64,000 nucleotides of DNA from JAGVPT01 sp964642725. GTDB lineage: Bacteria; Bacteroidota; Ignavibacteria; UBA10030; UBA8401. Below are positions 42,614-51,792 of this stretch, in pieces. The translations under genes and the position numbers were made by a program. The first letter of the stretch is position 1; each line of letters begins with the position of its first letter. Under the pieces are notes generated by a model. That model saw only the letters and a list, made by a program, of their open reading frames with translations. It made no database searches and was not told the origin of the DNA. The DNA is taken from positions 42,918 to 106,917 of the forward strand of contig CAZXQG010000006.1 of assembly GCA_964642725.1 (NCBI GenBank), written 5' to 3'.

Positions 42614-43582
42614 ATGCTTGAACAAGATCATCAGATCTGGGGGATTATTCTTGCAGGCGGGGAAGGAAAACGCCTGCAATCGTTCATTCGTGCGCAGTAT
42701 AATTCCGAAATCCCGAAACAATATTGCATATTTACAGGGACGCGCTCAATGCTCAGGCATGCTATCGACCGTGCAGAGTTGCTCATCAATCCGGCGCAGC
42801 TTCTGATTCTTGCCAGCAGACAGCATATTCGTTACATCCACGAGCAGCTCGCCGATCGCCCCGCAGGAACAGTCATCGTCCAGCCATACCGGCGTGAAAC
42901 CGCCCCCGCGATATTGTATCCCCTTATGCATGTGTATCAGCAAAACCCTGAAGCGATTGTGTGTATTTTCCCCTCCGACCACTTTGTGTTGAACGAACAG
43001 GGTTTTATGAAACACGTCGAATTTTCCTCCGAGTTCGTCGCCGACAACCCTCAATCGATAATGCTTCTAGGCATCCATCCGCAAGAATCGAAAGGCGAAT
43101 ACGGCTGGATTGTTACAGGCGAAGAAGTTGCCTGCGGCAATGCAAACCGTGTCTATATTATTTCACAGTTCGTGGAAAAACCAGACCCGGTTACTGCAAA
43201 CCAACTCTATAAAAACGGGGGCTTGTGGAATACGATGGTCGTCGTGAGCACAGCAAGAACTCTTTTGAGGTTATTTGAACTATTCACTCCGTCAATGTAT
43301 AAGGCATTTTGGGATATACGGGGGGGCATCGGTTCGTCTTCCGAAGTACAGGTTGTTGACGATCTGTTTTCAAAATTACCTCCCATGAATTTCTCTTATT
43401 CAATTCTTGAAAAGAATCCGGCTGGACTTCGCGCCGTGAAAATAGAGGGAGCGTACTGGAGTGATTGGGGAGACGCGGCTCGGATTCAAAAAGATCTTAA
43501 ATCCTATTGCACAGAACCATTGGCTCCAATTGTTCCGTTGCACTACGCAAAGATGTCCGACTCGACGGCGTTAGTTCCGTAA
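42614..43582 (+). CDS. Mannose-1-phosphate guanylyltransferase-like sugar nucleotidyltransferase
   Basis: A 322-residue protein. The nucleotide-binding signature is 'WGIILAGGEGKRLQSF' at the start, with 'PKQYCIFTGTRSML' and 'QPYRRETAPAILYPL' as expected for GDP-mannose pyrophosphorylases. 'CIFPSDHFVLNE' carries the metal-binding Asp, and 'SQFVEKPDPVTANQL' and 'WNTMVVVSTA' follow. It should make a GDP- or dTDP-sugar from a sugar-1-phosphate. The C-terminal isomerase domain of bifunctional enzymes is absent. Its place after the cyclic glucan synthase suggests surface carbohydrate work, and a shared dyad element lies upstream. Confidence 0.85.
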   Translation: MLEQDHQIWGIILAGGEGKRLQSFIRAQYNSEIPKQYCIFTGTRSMLRHAIDRAELLINPAQLLILASRQHIRYIHEQLADRPAGTVIVQPYRRETAPAILYPLMHVYQQNPEAIVCIFPSDHFVLNEQGFMKHVEFSSEFVADNPQSIMLLGIHPQESKGEYGWIVTGEEVACGNANRVYIISQFVEKPDPVTANQLYKNGGLWNTMVVVSTARTLLRLFELFTPSMYKAFWDIRGGIGSSSEVQVVDDLFSKLPPMNFSYSILEKNPAGLRAVKIEGAYWSDWGDAARIQKDLKSYCTEPLAPIVPLHYAKMSDSTALVP

Positions 43583-43680
43583 AGTCATGAATCAGCATGA
43601 CTCGTTCGATAGTGTTGAAAGAAATACGCAAAAAATCGATCTCTTATTTGTTGGGATATTATTAGACATAAGGTGAGAAC

Positions 43681-43899
43681 ATGAGTAAAAAGCAAGTAGT
43701 TGTCGGCGAATATGAAAATGAATTAGATGCTGAAATTGCAAAGGGGCATCTCGAAGCCTCGGGCGTGCCCGCATCCATAATGAAAGACGATGGAGGCGGG
43801 ATGCTTCCATCGCTCCAGAACGCAGAAGGCGTCCAGTTGATTGTCGCTGAAAATCAACGAGAGAAGGCCATGAAAATACTTCAAACAAAATCTCATTGA
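43681..43899 (+). CDS. DUF2007 family protein
   Basis: A 72-residue protein. 'VVVGEYENELDAEIAKGHLE' followed by 'ASGVPASIMKDDGGGMLP' and 'VQLIVAENQREKAMKIL' matches the DUF2007 (putative signal-transducing) fold, a small ferredoxin-like alpha/beta domain related to GlnB-type proteins in shape. Function is unknown. AAGGTGAGAAC precedes the ATG. Confidence 0.85.
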   Translation: MSKKQVVVGEYENELDAEIAKGHLEASGVPASIMKDDGGGMLPSLQNAEGVQLIVAENQREKAMKILQTKSH

Positions 43900-44099
43900 C
43901 AGTATCAAAAAAAGAGTCGATAGCAATCGTCACGAGCCTCGGTAGGGCGCCATTGAGTTGAAGAAATGAATGACGTGAAGGAAGAAGAGACGACAGCTCC
44001 GTAAAAAAACAGGAGCACGAGTGAGAGATGTTGATTGGTGCATTACTCCAGGGCTTGCATTTCTTAATAAAGTGGACTGAAGTATGAAAGGTTGAGGTT

Positions 44100-45242
44100 A
44101 TGAAAACTAATCCGCTGAAGCAATTGGAATCACTCGGCCAGTCTGTCTGGCTGGATTACATCAGGCGAGATCTGATTTCCAGCGGCCGGCTCCAGCATAT
44201 GATTCAGGAAGATGGTTTGAGCGGGATGACATCGAACCCGTCTATCTTTGAGAAGGCGATTGTAGAGAGCCAGGAGTACGACGAAGCCATAGGGGCTCTG
44301 CTGATCAGGCGTAAGAATCCCAAGGAAATCTACGAAGATCTCACCATGCGCGATGTGCAAAGTGCCGCGTACGAGTTCGGCTCGCTCTACGAGAGGACAG
44401 ATGGCAAAGATGGTTATGTCAGTTTGGAAGTGAATCCGCACCTGGCGCATGACACTCAGGGCACGATCGTGGAAGCCCGCCGGTTATGGACCGACCTGAA
44501 CTGCTCAAATGTCTTTATCAAAGTCCCTGCTACTCAGGAGGGGCTGCCAGCCATTCAGCAGCTCATTAACGAGGGAATCAACATAAACGTAACATTGCTC
44601 TTTGGGCTCCCTCGTTATCGGCAAGTTGCAGAAGCATATATCACCGGCATTGAAGCTCGTGCAGCCCGGGGAGAACCCGTGCAACATGTCGCATCGGTGG
44701 CCAGTTTTTTTGTCAGCCGTATTGATTCGATGGTCGACCCGCTCCTGGAAAAAATTGCTGCACAAGGGGGCAAGGAGACCGACCTTGCAAATAAAACGCG
44801 CGGACAAGTTGCGATTGCGAGCGCTGCTCTTGCCTATCAAATGTTCGAAGAATTATTCGCCGGCGACCGATTTAGAAAACTGGCTGATCAAGGCGCAATT
44901 CCTCAGCGCCTGTTATGGGCCAGCACCGGCACAAAGAACCCAGATTACCGCGATATAAAATATGTCGATGCGCTCATTGGCCCGAACACGATAAACACCC
45001 TCCCGCTTGAAACTATCGATGCGTACCGGGATCACGGCGATCCAAAATTACGCCTCGAAGAAAATATCAAGGTAGCGAAAAAGATTATGGCACAATTGGC
45101 AGAGCTACGGATCACCATCGACAAAATAACTCAACAGCTTGAAGACGAAGGAGTTGAGAAATTCATAATACCTTTCGACAAGTTGATGGAGACCTTAACA
45201 AAAAAATCGCTTGAAAAACCGAAGGGGGAAAGCAGAACGTAG
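44100..45242 (+). CDS. tal: Transaldolase (long, mycobacterial/cyanobacterial type)
   Basis: A 380-residue enzyme, the length of the longer transaldolase class. It begins with 'QSVWLDYIRRDLISSG' and 'GMTSNPSIFEKAI', and the Schiff-base Lys is K141 in 'NVFIKVPATQEGLP'. 'NINVTLLFGLPRYRQVAEAY' and 'ASVASFFVSRIDSMVD' are family blocks. It moves a three-carbon dihydroxyacetone unit between sugar phosphates in the pentose phosphate pathway and can feed phosphoketolase with xylulose-5-P or fructose-6-P (inference). It opens the sugar-fermentation block that runs to 57.5 kb. Confidence 0.93.
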   Translation: MKTNPLKQLESLGQSVWLDYIRRDLISSGRLQHMIQEDGLSGMTSNPSIFEKAIVESQEYDEAIGALLIRRKNPKEIYEDLTMRDVQSAAYEFGSLYERTDGKDGYVSLEVNPHLAHDTQGTIVEARRLWTDLNCSNVFIKVPATQEGLPAIQQLINEGININVTLLFGLPRYRQVAEAYITGIEARAARGEPVQHVASVASFFVSRIDSMVDPLLEKIAAQGGKETDLANKTRGQVAIASAALAYQMFEELFAGDRFRKLADQGAIPQRLLWASTGTKNPDYRDIKYVDALIGPNTINTLPLETIDAYRDHGDPKLRLEENIKVAKKIMAQLAELRITIDKITQQLEDEGVEKFIIPFDKLMETLTKKSLEKPKGESRT

Positions 45243-45287
45243 AACCAAGCCGTAGGGGGTAAAACGTAAAGCAAAAAGGAGAATCGC

Positions 45288-45683
45288 ATGTTTATCGCTG
45301 ATCTAATTGTTGCGTTGTTCGTTGGACTGTTTGTTGTTTGGATCGTTTCCTTTGCTTTTGGCACAAGAGGTCCGTGGGACAGCTTCCTCTGGTTTTTTGT
45401 TGTTGTATCGCTTTTCGCGTGGGCCGGAGGAGTATGGCTCGTTCCTTTTGGACCGATATGGTGGGGAATAGGCTGGTTACCCATTATTCTTATGGCAATC
45501 TTCGTTTCACTTCTTCTCACAGCAGCCAGCCCCCGGACTCGCCGCTGGCGCAGAGCCGCGGAAAAAAAGGCTAATGCCGATGCTGAAGGCAGAGTGGTTA
45601 TCGACACAATCTTTTGGGTATTGCTTATTTGTCTGTTGTTTTTTGGCCTCGGCCACTACTCATGGTTTCCCCATTTTCGCTGA
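45288..45683 (+). CDS. Small membrane protein, unknown function
   Basis: A 131-residue protein with four likely membrane spans: 'LIVALFVGLFVVWIVSFAFG', 'FLWFFVVVSLFAWAGGVWLV', 'GWLPIILMAIFVSLLLTAA' and 'IDTIFWVLLICLLFFGLG'. A basic cytoplasmic loop ('PRTRRWRRAAEKKA') separates the last two. No family recognised. AAAAAGGAGAA before the ATG is a strong ribosome site. It may be co-transcribed with transaldolase, 45 bases upstream. Confidence 0.65.
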   Translation: MFIADLIVALFVGLFVVWIVSFAFGTRGPWDSFLWFFVVVSLFAWAGGVWLVPFGPIWWGIGWLPIILMAIFVSLLLTAASPRTRRWRRAAEKKANADAEGRVVIDTIFWVLLICLLFFGLGHYSWFPHFR

Positions 45684-45777
45684 AGCCGGTTTTAATACCC
45701 AACGCGGAAACTAATTTCAGAATGCAGAAATTGATCTGACAAAATGAAAATATATCGCGAAGATATTGAGAAGTGAT

Positions 45778-47457
45778 ATGAAAGTAAGTCCTTTTGCAGG
45801 AAAGCCGGCCGAAGCTTCAATGCTGGTGAACATCCCCCGGCTTCTCACAGCCTACTACACCGAGTCCCCAGACCCTTCAGTGCCGGATCAGCGCGTTGCA
45901 TTCGGTACCTCCGGGCATCGGGGCTCTGCGTTCAAGAAAGCCTTCAACGAAGATCACATTCTTGCGATAACGCAAGCGATTTGTCTTCATCGAAAGAGGT
46001 TAAGAATCGACGGGCCGCTATTTCTCGGAATAGACACCCACGCATTATCGTATCCGGCGTATGCAACTGCCCTTGAAGTGCTAGCGGCTAACGGAGTCGA
46101 CGTGATGATCGCAGAGGGGGATGAATATACTCCGACTCCGGCGATTTCTCACGCCATCCTCTCCTACAACCGTGATCGAAACGCTGGTCTCGCTGACGGC
46201 ATTATAATAACGCCTTCGCATAATCCCCCGGATGACGGAGGGTTCAAGTACAATCCTCCAAAAGGCGGCCCGGCTGAAACCGATCTCACCGACTGGATCG
46301 AAGCAAAGTCGAACGAGTTTCTTGAGAGAGACCTCCGGTACATCAAAAGAATTCCTTTTGAGAAAGCTATTCATGCCGGTACGACGCACCGGCACAATTA
46401 CCTCGAGGCTTATGTGAGTGATCTCGGCAATGCGATCGACATGAATATCATCCGTGATGCTAAAATACATATAGGGGTCGATCCGCTCGGCGGTGCCGGT
46501 GTCCACTACTGGGGGCCGATCGCTGAACGATATGGATTGAACCTGACCGTTGTGAACGAGGCCGTCGATCCAACTTTCCGTTTCATGACGGCGGATTGGG
46601 ACGGCCAGATCCGTATGGACCCATCGTCGCCGTACGCGATGCAAAGTTTGATCGGCTTGAAAGACCGTTTTGATATTGCCTTCGCTTGCGACACCGACCA
46701 TGACCGGCACGGAATCGTTACACGAAGCGCGGGATTGCTGCCGCCAAACCATTTTCTTTCGGCCGCCATCTTCTTTCTCTGCCAGCACCGTCCGAATTGG
46801 AGGAATGAAGCAGCGATCGGCAAAACAGTAGTGAGCAGCCGGATGATCGATCGCGTTGTTAAAAAACTGGGCCGGAATCTTTATGAGGTGCCGGTTGGCT
46901 TCAAATGGTTTGTCGATGGATTGCAGAGCGGCTCGCTCTGTTTTGGCGGCGAAGAAAGTGCGGGGGCATCATTCTCCTGCATGGATGGCACCGTATGGAC
47001 GACCGACAAAGATGGAATTATTCCGGCGCTGCTGGCTGCGGAGATCACCGCCCGCATGGGCCGCGACCCCGGTGAAATCTACAACGAACTCACGCGCGAC
47101 CTCGGCGAACCTTTGTACGACCGTGTCGACGCGCCTGCGACGCCGGAGCAAAAAAAGATATTGAAAAATCTCTCCCTTCAGGATATATCGTTCACAGAGT
47201 TGGCAGGTGAAAAGATTGAAACGATTCTCACTCATGCGCCGGGAAACGGCGCACCAATAGGCGGGTTGAAAGTTGCAACTGAGAATGGCTGGTTCGCTGC
47301 CCGGCCTTCGGGGACGGAAAATGTTTACAAAATTTATGCGGAGAGTTTCCGGGGAGCAGATCATCTGCGCCGGATCCAGGAGGAAGCCGAGAGCCTCGTG
47401 AACAATGCTCTTGGAAAGATCTCTGCCGCGCCAATTTCTTTGAAAGAAAACCTATGA
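45778..47457 (+). CDS. pgm: Phosphoglucomutase (alpha-D-glucose phosphate-specific)
   Basis: The ATG at 45778 follows GAGAAG; a TTG 12 bases earlier is less likely. The 559 residues match the long bacterial Pgm. Visible blocks: 'VAFGTSGHRGSAFKKAFN' near residue 40-57, the catalytic phosphoserine in 'IITPSHNPPDDGGFKYN', the Mg site 'CDTDHDRHGIV', 'GGEESAGASF' (sugar specificity), and the phosphate-binding end 'ARPSGTENVYKIYAESF'. It interconverts glucose-1-P and glucose-6-P, linking the glucan phosphorylase at 49141 to central metabolism. Its stop overlaps the HEAT-repeat gene start. Confidence 0.95.
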   Translation: MKVSPFAGKPAEASMLVNIPRLLTAYYTESPDPSVPDQRVAFGTSGHRGSAFKKAFNEDHILAITQAICLHRKRLRIDGPLFLGIDTHALSYPAYATALEVLAANGVDVMIAEGDEYTPTPAISHAILSYNRDRNAGLADGIIITPSHNPPDDGGFKYNPPKGGPAETDLTDWIEAKSNEFLERDLRYIKRIPFEKAIHAGTTHRHNYLEAYVSDLGNAIDMNIIRDAKIHIGVDPLGGAGVHYWGPIAERYGLNLTVVNEAVDPTFRFMTADWDGQIRMDPSSPYAMQSLIGLKDRFDIAFACDTDHDRHGIVTRSAGLLPPNHFLSAAIFFLCQHRPNWRNEAAIGKTVVSSRMIDRVVKKLGRNLYEVPVGFKWFVDGLQSGSLCFGGEESAGASFSCMDGTVWTTDKDGIIPALLAAEITARMGRDPGEIYNELTRDLGEPLYDRVDAPATPEQKKILKNLSLQDISFTELAGEKIETILTHAPGNGAPIGGLKVATENGWFAARPSGTENVYKIYAESFRGADHLRRIQEEAESLVNNALGKISAAPISLKENL

Positions 47458-47969
47458 CGAAACAAAAACGGACCGGCACATCCGTAGAGTTCCTCATGAA
47501 TATGCTGTCAAGCAATGTCGGCGCGACCCGCTTGAAGGCGAGGAAAACACTGGTGACTCTGGGTAAGCCCGCGGTCGCGTCGCTCATTGAGGCTTTACGG
47601 ATATCAAGGCTGGATTATGTTCGATGGGAAGCGGCGAAGGCACTCGGTGCGATCGGCGATGCTCGGGCAATTTCAACATTGGTAAGGGTGCTCGACGACC
47701 GCGACCGTGATGTGGCGTGGCTCGCCGCCGAAGCTTTGAGACAGTTCAAAAAGGCAGCATGGCCGCCGCTATTACGCCAGTTGATCAGGGATGGATCGGA
47801 GTCTGCTTTTTTGCGCCAAGGAGCACATCATGTGTTGCGGAATCAGAAAGAGAATGGATTCAACGATTTGCTCGCAAGCCTCAGGGAGGATTTAGAATCC
47901 AACACGGTTCAGGAATCGACGCCAATAGCTGCGTATGCCATTCTAAAAAGAATGAATGCAAAATCATGA
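47454..47969 (+). CDS. HEAT-repeat protein
   Basis: A 171-residue protein whose ATG overlaps the Pgm stop by four bases. It consists of helical HEAT/PBS-lyase-type repeats: 'TRLKARKTLVTLGKPAVASL', 'VRWEAAKALGAIGDARAIST', 'DVAWLAAEALRQFKKAAWPP'. Such domains bind other proteins; the partner is unknown, though coupling to Pgm suggests a role in the same pathway or its regulation (inference). Confidence 0.85.
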   Translation: MTKQKRTGTSVEFLMNMLSSNVGATRLKARKTLVTLGKPAVASLIEALRISRLDYVRWEAAKALGAIGDARAISTLVRVLDDRDRDVAWLAAEALRQFKKAAWPPLLRQLIRDGSESAFLRQGAHHVLRNQKENGFNDLLASLREDLESNTVQESTPIAAYAILKRMNAKS

Positions 47970-48031
47970 ACAATCATTCACTCAACTAAGAAAATGCACT
48001 ATATGGCGCTTCTCCTAGGTAAAGAAAAACG

Positions 48032-49120
48032 ATGATAAAATCTGATGACAGCGGCAATAACATAACTACCATGAAGGCCCTTGTCTTCCACGGGCCGAAT
48101 AACCTGGCGTTGGAGGATAGGCCAAAACCAAAAATCATTGAGGCAACGGACGCCATTGTACGCATTACCACGACCACTATCTGTGGGACCGACCTGCACA
48201 TTCTCAAAGGCGACGTACCGACAATCACTGATGGACGGATTCTCGGTCACGAAGGAGTGGGAATTGTTGAAGGTGTAGGGACAAGCGTTTTGGGCTTTCG
48301 CATAGGGGACAAAGTACTCGTCTCCCTCATTACCTCCTGCGGCAAATGCAGTTTCTGCAAGAAAAGGATGTATTCGCATTGTAGCATCGGCGGTTGGCTT
48401 CTCGGCAACAGTATTGACGGTACGCAGGCTGAATATGTGAGAGTTCCTTTTGCCGATACTGGTTTGTATCTGCTGCCGCCCGATGTTGATGACGAAGCTG
48501 CAGTCATGCTCAGTTGTATTCTCCCCACCGGTCTGGAATGCGGGACGTTGAACGGGCATGTGAAGCCCGGCGACATCGTGGCGATCGTTGGCGCCGGTCC
48601 TGTTGGCCTTGCCGTTCTACTGACGGCGCAACTCTACTCGCCCGCTGAAATAGTGGTGATCGATCTCGACGACAACCGTTTGCACGTTGCCCGATTATTC
48701 GGCGCAACACAGGTTGTGAACAGCTCGGACGGAAAGGCGGCGGAGCGGGTCATGGCATTGACGCAAGGCGTTGGAGTAGATGTGGCGGTAGAAGCTGTCG
48801 GCATATCTGCGACATTCAACATCTGCCAAGAGATCATTGGGTCGGGGGGGCACATTGCTAATGTGGGCGTTCACGGCAAATCGGTCGAGCTTCACTTAGA
48901 AAAGCTCTGGGCATCTAACATCACCCTCACCACTCGCCTGGTAGATGCCGGCACAACGCCATTGCTGCTCAGGATGGTTCAGTCGGGACACCTCAATGCA
49001 AAGAACCTCGTGAGCCACCGATTCAAGTTATCGGAAATCATGAAGGCGTACGACACTTTCGCGAACGCTGCAAAAGAACATGCGTTGAAAGTGATAATCA
49101 AAAACGGGGGTACGAGTTGA
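48032..49120 (+). CDS. Zinc-dependent alcohol dehydrogenase (second copy)
   Basis: A 362-residue MDR enzyme; the core begins at the internal ATG at 48074 ('MKALVFHGPNNLALEDRP'), but AGGTAAAG before 48032 favours the longer start. It shares about two-thirds of its residues with the enzyme at 15865, including 'TTICGTDLHILKGDVPTITD', the structural zinc loop 'CGKCSFCKKRMYSHC', the cofactor motif 'IVGAGPVGLAVL' and 'NVGVHGKSVELHLEKLW'. Reduction of acetaldehyde or another aldehyde during fermentation is a plausible role (inference). It ends 20 bases before the glucan phosphorylase and likely shares its transcript. Confidence 0.87.
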   Translation: MIKSDDSGNNITTMKALVFHGPNNLALEDRPKPKIIEATDAIVRITTTTICGTDLHILKGDVPTITDGRILGHEGVGIVEGVGTSVLGFRIGDKVLVSLITSCGKCSFCKKRMYSHCSIGGWLLGNSIDGTQAEYVRVPFADTGLYLLPPDVDDEAAVMLSCILPTGLECGTLNGHVKPGDIVAIVGAGPVGLAVLLTAQLYSPAEIVVIDLDDNRLHVARLFGATQVVNSSDGKAAERVMALTQGVGVDVAVEAVGISATFNICQEIIGSGGHIANVGVHGKSVELHLEKLWASNITLTTRLVDAGTTPLLLRMVQSGHLNAKNLVSHRFKLSEIMKAYDTFANAAKEHALKVIIKNGGTS

Positions 49121-49140
49121 AGAAATTTGAAGAAGAATCT

Positions 49141-51687
49141 ATGAGCAAGCAGAAAAGTGAGAGCCGGCCGGCACACAGTCTTCTACCCAATGATATCGAC
49201 GGCTTCGATTCGCTGGCGGAGCTGGCCCTGGATATGCGCTGGTCCTGGAATCATGCCACCGACGAGGTGTGGAGGCGGCTTGATCCGGTGTTGTGGGAAC
49301 TAACACATCATCCCTGGGACGTTCTCCAGACGGTCTCAAGAGAAAAGATAAAGTCGGCGCTGGCTGATCCTGCGTTCCGAAAACAAATTAATACCCTCGT
49401 AAAGACCAAGAAGCAAACAGCCAAAGCACAAGCGTGGTTTCAGCAAAAATATCCGCAGGCTCCCCTGACCTGTGTGGCGTACTTCAGCATGGAGTTCATG
49501 CTGAGTGAAGCCCTTCCGATTTATTCTGGGGGACTTGGTAATGTTGCCGGCGATCAACTTAAAACCGCCAGCGATTTGGGAGTGCCCGTCGTCGGCGTGG
49601 GGCTGCTCTATCAGCAAGGCTATTTTCGACAAATCATCGACGGGAACGGAGCGCAACAAGCCCTCTACCCGTATAACGACCCAGGACAGTTGCCGATCAC
49701 GCCTTTGCGACAAGCGAACGGCGAGTGGCTGCGGTTGGAGATCGTGGTACCGGGAGACTCGGTTTGGCTGCGTGCATGGCAGGTGCAGGTCGGCAGAGTG
49801 AAGCTCTTCTTGCTCGACACCAATGACGCCGCAAACTCTCCCATTCATCGAAGCATCACAAGCGAACTCTACGGAGGCGGGCCGGAACTGCGGCTGAAGC
49901 AAGAGATGGTGCTTGGGATCGGCGGATGGCGTTTGCTCCGTGCGCTCGGCTTTCAGCCGGAAGTATGTCACCTGAACGAAGGTCACGCTGCATTTGCTGT
50001 GCTGGAACGAGCAAGAAATTTCATGGAGGATACTGGTCAGCCTTTTGAAATTGCACTGGCTGCTACTCGAGCGGGGAATCTTTTCACCACGCATACTGCT
50101 GTGTCAGCCGGATTTGACCGTTTCACTCCCTCGCTCATCGAACGGTACCTCGGCGGTTACGCCCGGCAGAAACTCGGTATTACTTTCCACGATTTGCTAG
50201 CCCTTGGCCGACATGATCCGAATGATCCGTCGGAGAGCTTTAACATGGCCTACCTGGCAATCCGGGGAAGCGGTGCCGTGAATGGCGTGAGCCGGCTGCA
50301 CGGGGAAGTAAGTCGAAACCTTTTTGCACCTCTTTTTCCTCACTGGCCAGCAATCGAAGTGCCCGTGAGACATGTGACGAACGGAGTTCACATGCCGACG
50401 TGGGATTCAGCTTCTGCGGACGATCTTTGGACGGAAGCCTGCGGGAAAGACCGGTGGCTGGGATCGACGAAAACAATGGAGCAGGAGATCCGACAAATTT
50501 CTGATACAAGGCTTTGGAAATTTCGTACCACTGCCAGCAATTTTTTTGTGGAATACGTTCGCGAACGATTGACAAAGCAAATGGTTGCCTCGGGCGGAGC
50601 GCGAGAGGAGGTGAACGAAGTTAAGCATCAGTTCGATCCGAACGCGTTGACCTTAGGGTTTGCGCGCCGGTTCACCTCTTACAAACGTCCCAACATGCTG
50701 CTGCATGATCCGGAACGGCTGTTGCGCCTTCTCACCAATTCTCAACGTCCGGTTCAACTCATCCTTGCCGGCAAGGCACATCCTGCGGACAATGAAGGGC
50801 AGGCCCTCATTCAGGAATGGATGCATTTCATCCGCCGGCCGGATGTTCGCAGCCATGTGATTTTCCTGGGTGACTACGACATGCTGTTGAGCGAGTACCT
50901 TGTTCAAGGAGTAGATGTGTGGATCAATACCCCCAGGCGGCCGTGGGAGGCATGTGGAACGAGCGGCATGAAGGTTCTTGTCAACGGCGGCATCAATCTC
51001 TCGGAATTGGACGGCTGGTGGGCGGAAGCATACACGCCTGAAGTAGGTTGGGCAATTGGTGACGGCAAGGAACATGGCAATGATCCCGCTTGGGATGCCG
51101 TGGAAGCAGACGCACTCTACGACGTGCTCGAGCAGGAAGTTATCCCCGAGTTTTATGCTCGAGACAAGAGCGGTATCCCGACCGCATGGATTAAACGCAT
51201 GCGCGAAAGCATGGCGCGTTTAGCACCGCGTTTCTCCGCCAATCGCACAGTGCGCGAATATACTGAACAACACTATCTTCCGGCTGCTCTTGCCTACAAA
51301 AGGCGCAGTGCAAACAAGGGCGCGGGCGGAAAGAAAATCATCGAATGGCAGCAAAGTATGAATAAGCACTGGCCTGCGATGCACTTCGGCGATGTGAAGG
51401 TAACAACCGATGCTGAACGTCACATCTTCAATGTTGAGATCTATTTGAGCAACCTGGATCCGAATGCGGTCAAAGTTGAGTTGTACGCCGATGGGATCAA
51501 CGACGGCGCTCCTGTGCGGCAAGAGATGCAGCGCGTTCGCGAACTGGATACAGCGCCGGGCAGACACGTTTACAGCGCTGCTGTTTCTGCGGGCCGGCCA
51601 CAAGCTGACTATACGGCGCGAGTACTACCGCACTGTGACGGCGTTGCAATCCCATTGGAGGACGCACGAATCCTATGGCATCGGTGA
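49141..51687 (+). CDS. glgP: Alpha-glucan (glycogen/maltodextrin) phosphorylase
   Basis: The ATG at 49141 follows GAAGAAG; a TTG at 49117 inside the upstream stop is rejected. The 848 residues belong to the alpha-glucan phosphorylase subfamily that carries an N-terminal DUF3417 segment ('LAELALDMRWSWNHATDEVW'). 'YFSMEFMLSEALPIYSGGLG' and 'VCHLNEGHAAFAVLERAR' are family blocks, and the PLP/phosphate region is 'GTSGMKVLVNGGINLSELDG'. It splits alpha-1,4-glucan with phosphate to glucose-1-P. Next steps, Pgm and phosphoketolase, are encoded nearby. Confidence 0.93.
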   Translation: MSKQKSESRPAHSLLPNDIDGFDSLAELALDMRWSWNHATDEVWRRLDPVLWELTHHPWDVLQTVSREKIKSALADPAFRKQINTLVKTKKQTAKAQAWFQQKYPQAPLTCVAYFSMEFMLSEALPIYSGGLGNVAGDQLKTASDLGVPVVGVGLLYQQGYFRQIIDGNGAQQALYPYNDPGQLPITPLRQANGEWLRLEIVVPGDSVWLRAWQVQVGRVKLFLLDTNDAANSPIHRSITSELYGGGPELRLKQEMVLGIGGWRLLRALGFQPEVCHLNEGHAAFAVLERARNFMEDTGQPFEIALAATRAGNLFTTHTAVSAGFDRFTPSLIERYLGGYARQKLGITFHDLLALGRHDPNDPSESFNMAYLAIRGSGAVNGVSRLHGEVSRNLFAPLFPHWPAIEVPVRHVTNGVHMPTWDSASADDLWTEACGKDRWLGSTKTMEQEIRQISDTRLWKFRTTASNFFVEYVRERLTKQMVASGGAREEVNEVKHQFDPNALTLGFARRFTSYKRPNMLLHDPERLLRLLTNSQRPVQLILAGKAHPADNEGQALIQEWMHFIRRPDVRSHVIFLGDYDMLLSEYLVQGVDVWINTPRRPWEACGTSGMKVLVNGGINLSELDGWWAEAYTPEVGWAIGDGKEHGNDPAWDAVEADALYDVLEQEVIPEFYARDKSGIPTAWIKRMRESMARLAPRFSANRTVREYTEQHYLPAALAYKRRSANKGAGGKKIIEWQQSMNKHWPAMHFGDVKVTTDAERHIFNVEIYLSNLDPNAVKVELYADGINDGAPVRQEMQRVRELDTAPGRHVYSAAVSAGRPQADYTARVLPHCDGVAIPLEDARILWHR

Positions 51688-51792
51688 TAAGATTTAATAC
51701 GGTGAATTGCGCAAGGCAGGCATGTTCAGGAAAAGGAAATCGAAGTCAAAAACAAGGCTGATGTCTATGAATGATCAACGAGGAGAGCGATT

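Noticed and set aside
43583..43602. AGTCATG/CATGACT hairpin after the nucleotidyltransferase gene
   Set aside because: Only seven weak base pairs and no T-run; not enough for a terminator call.
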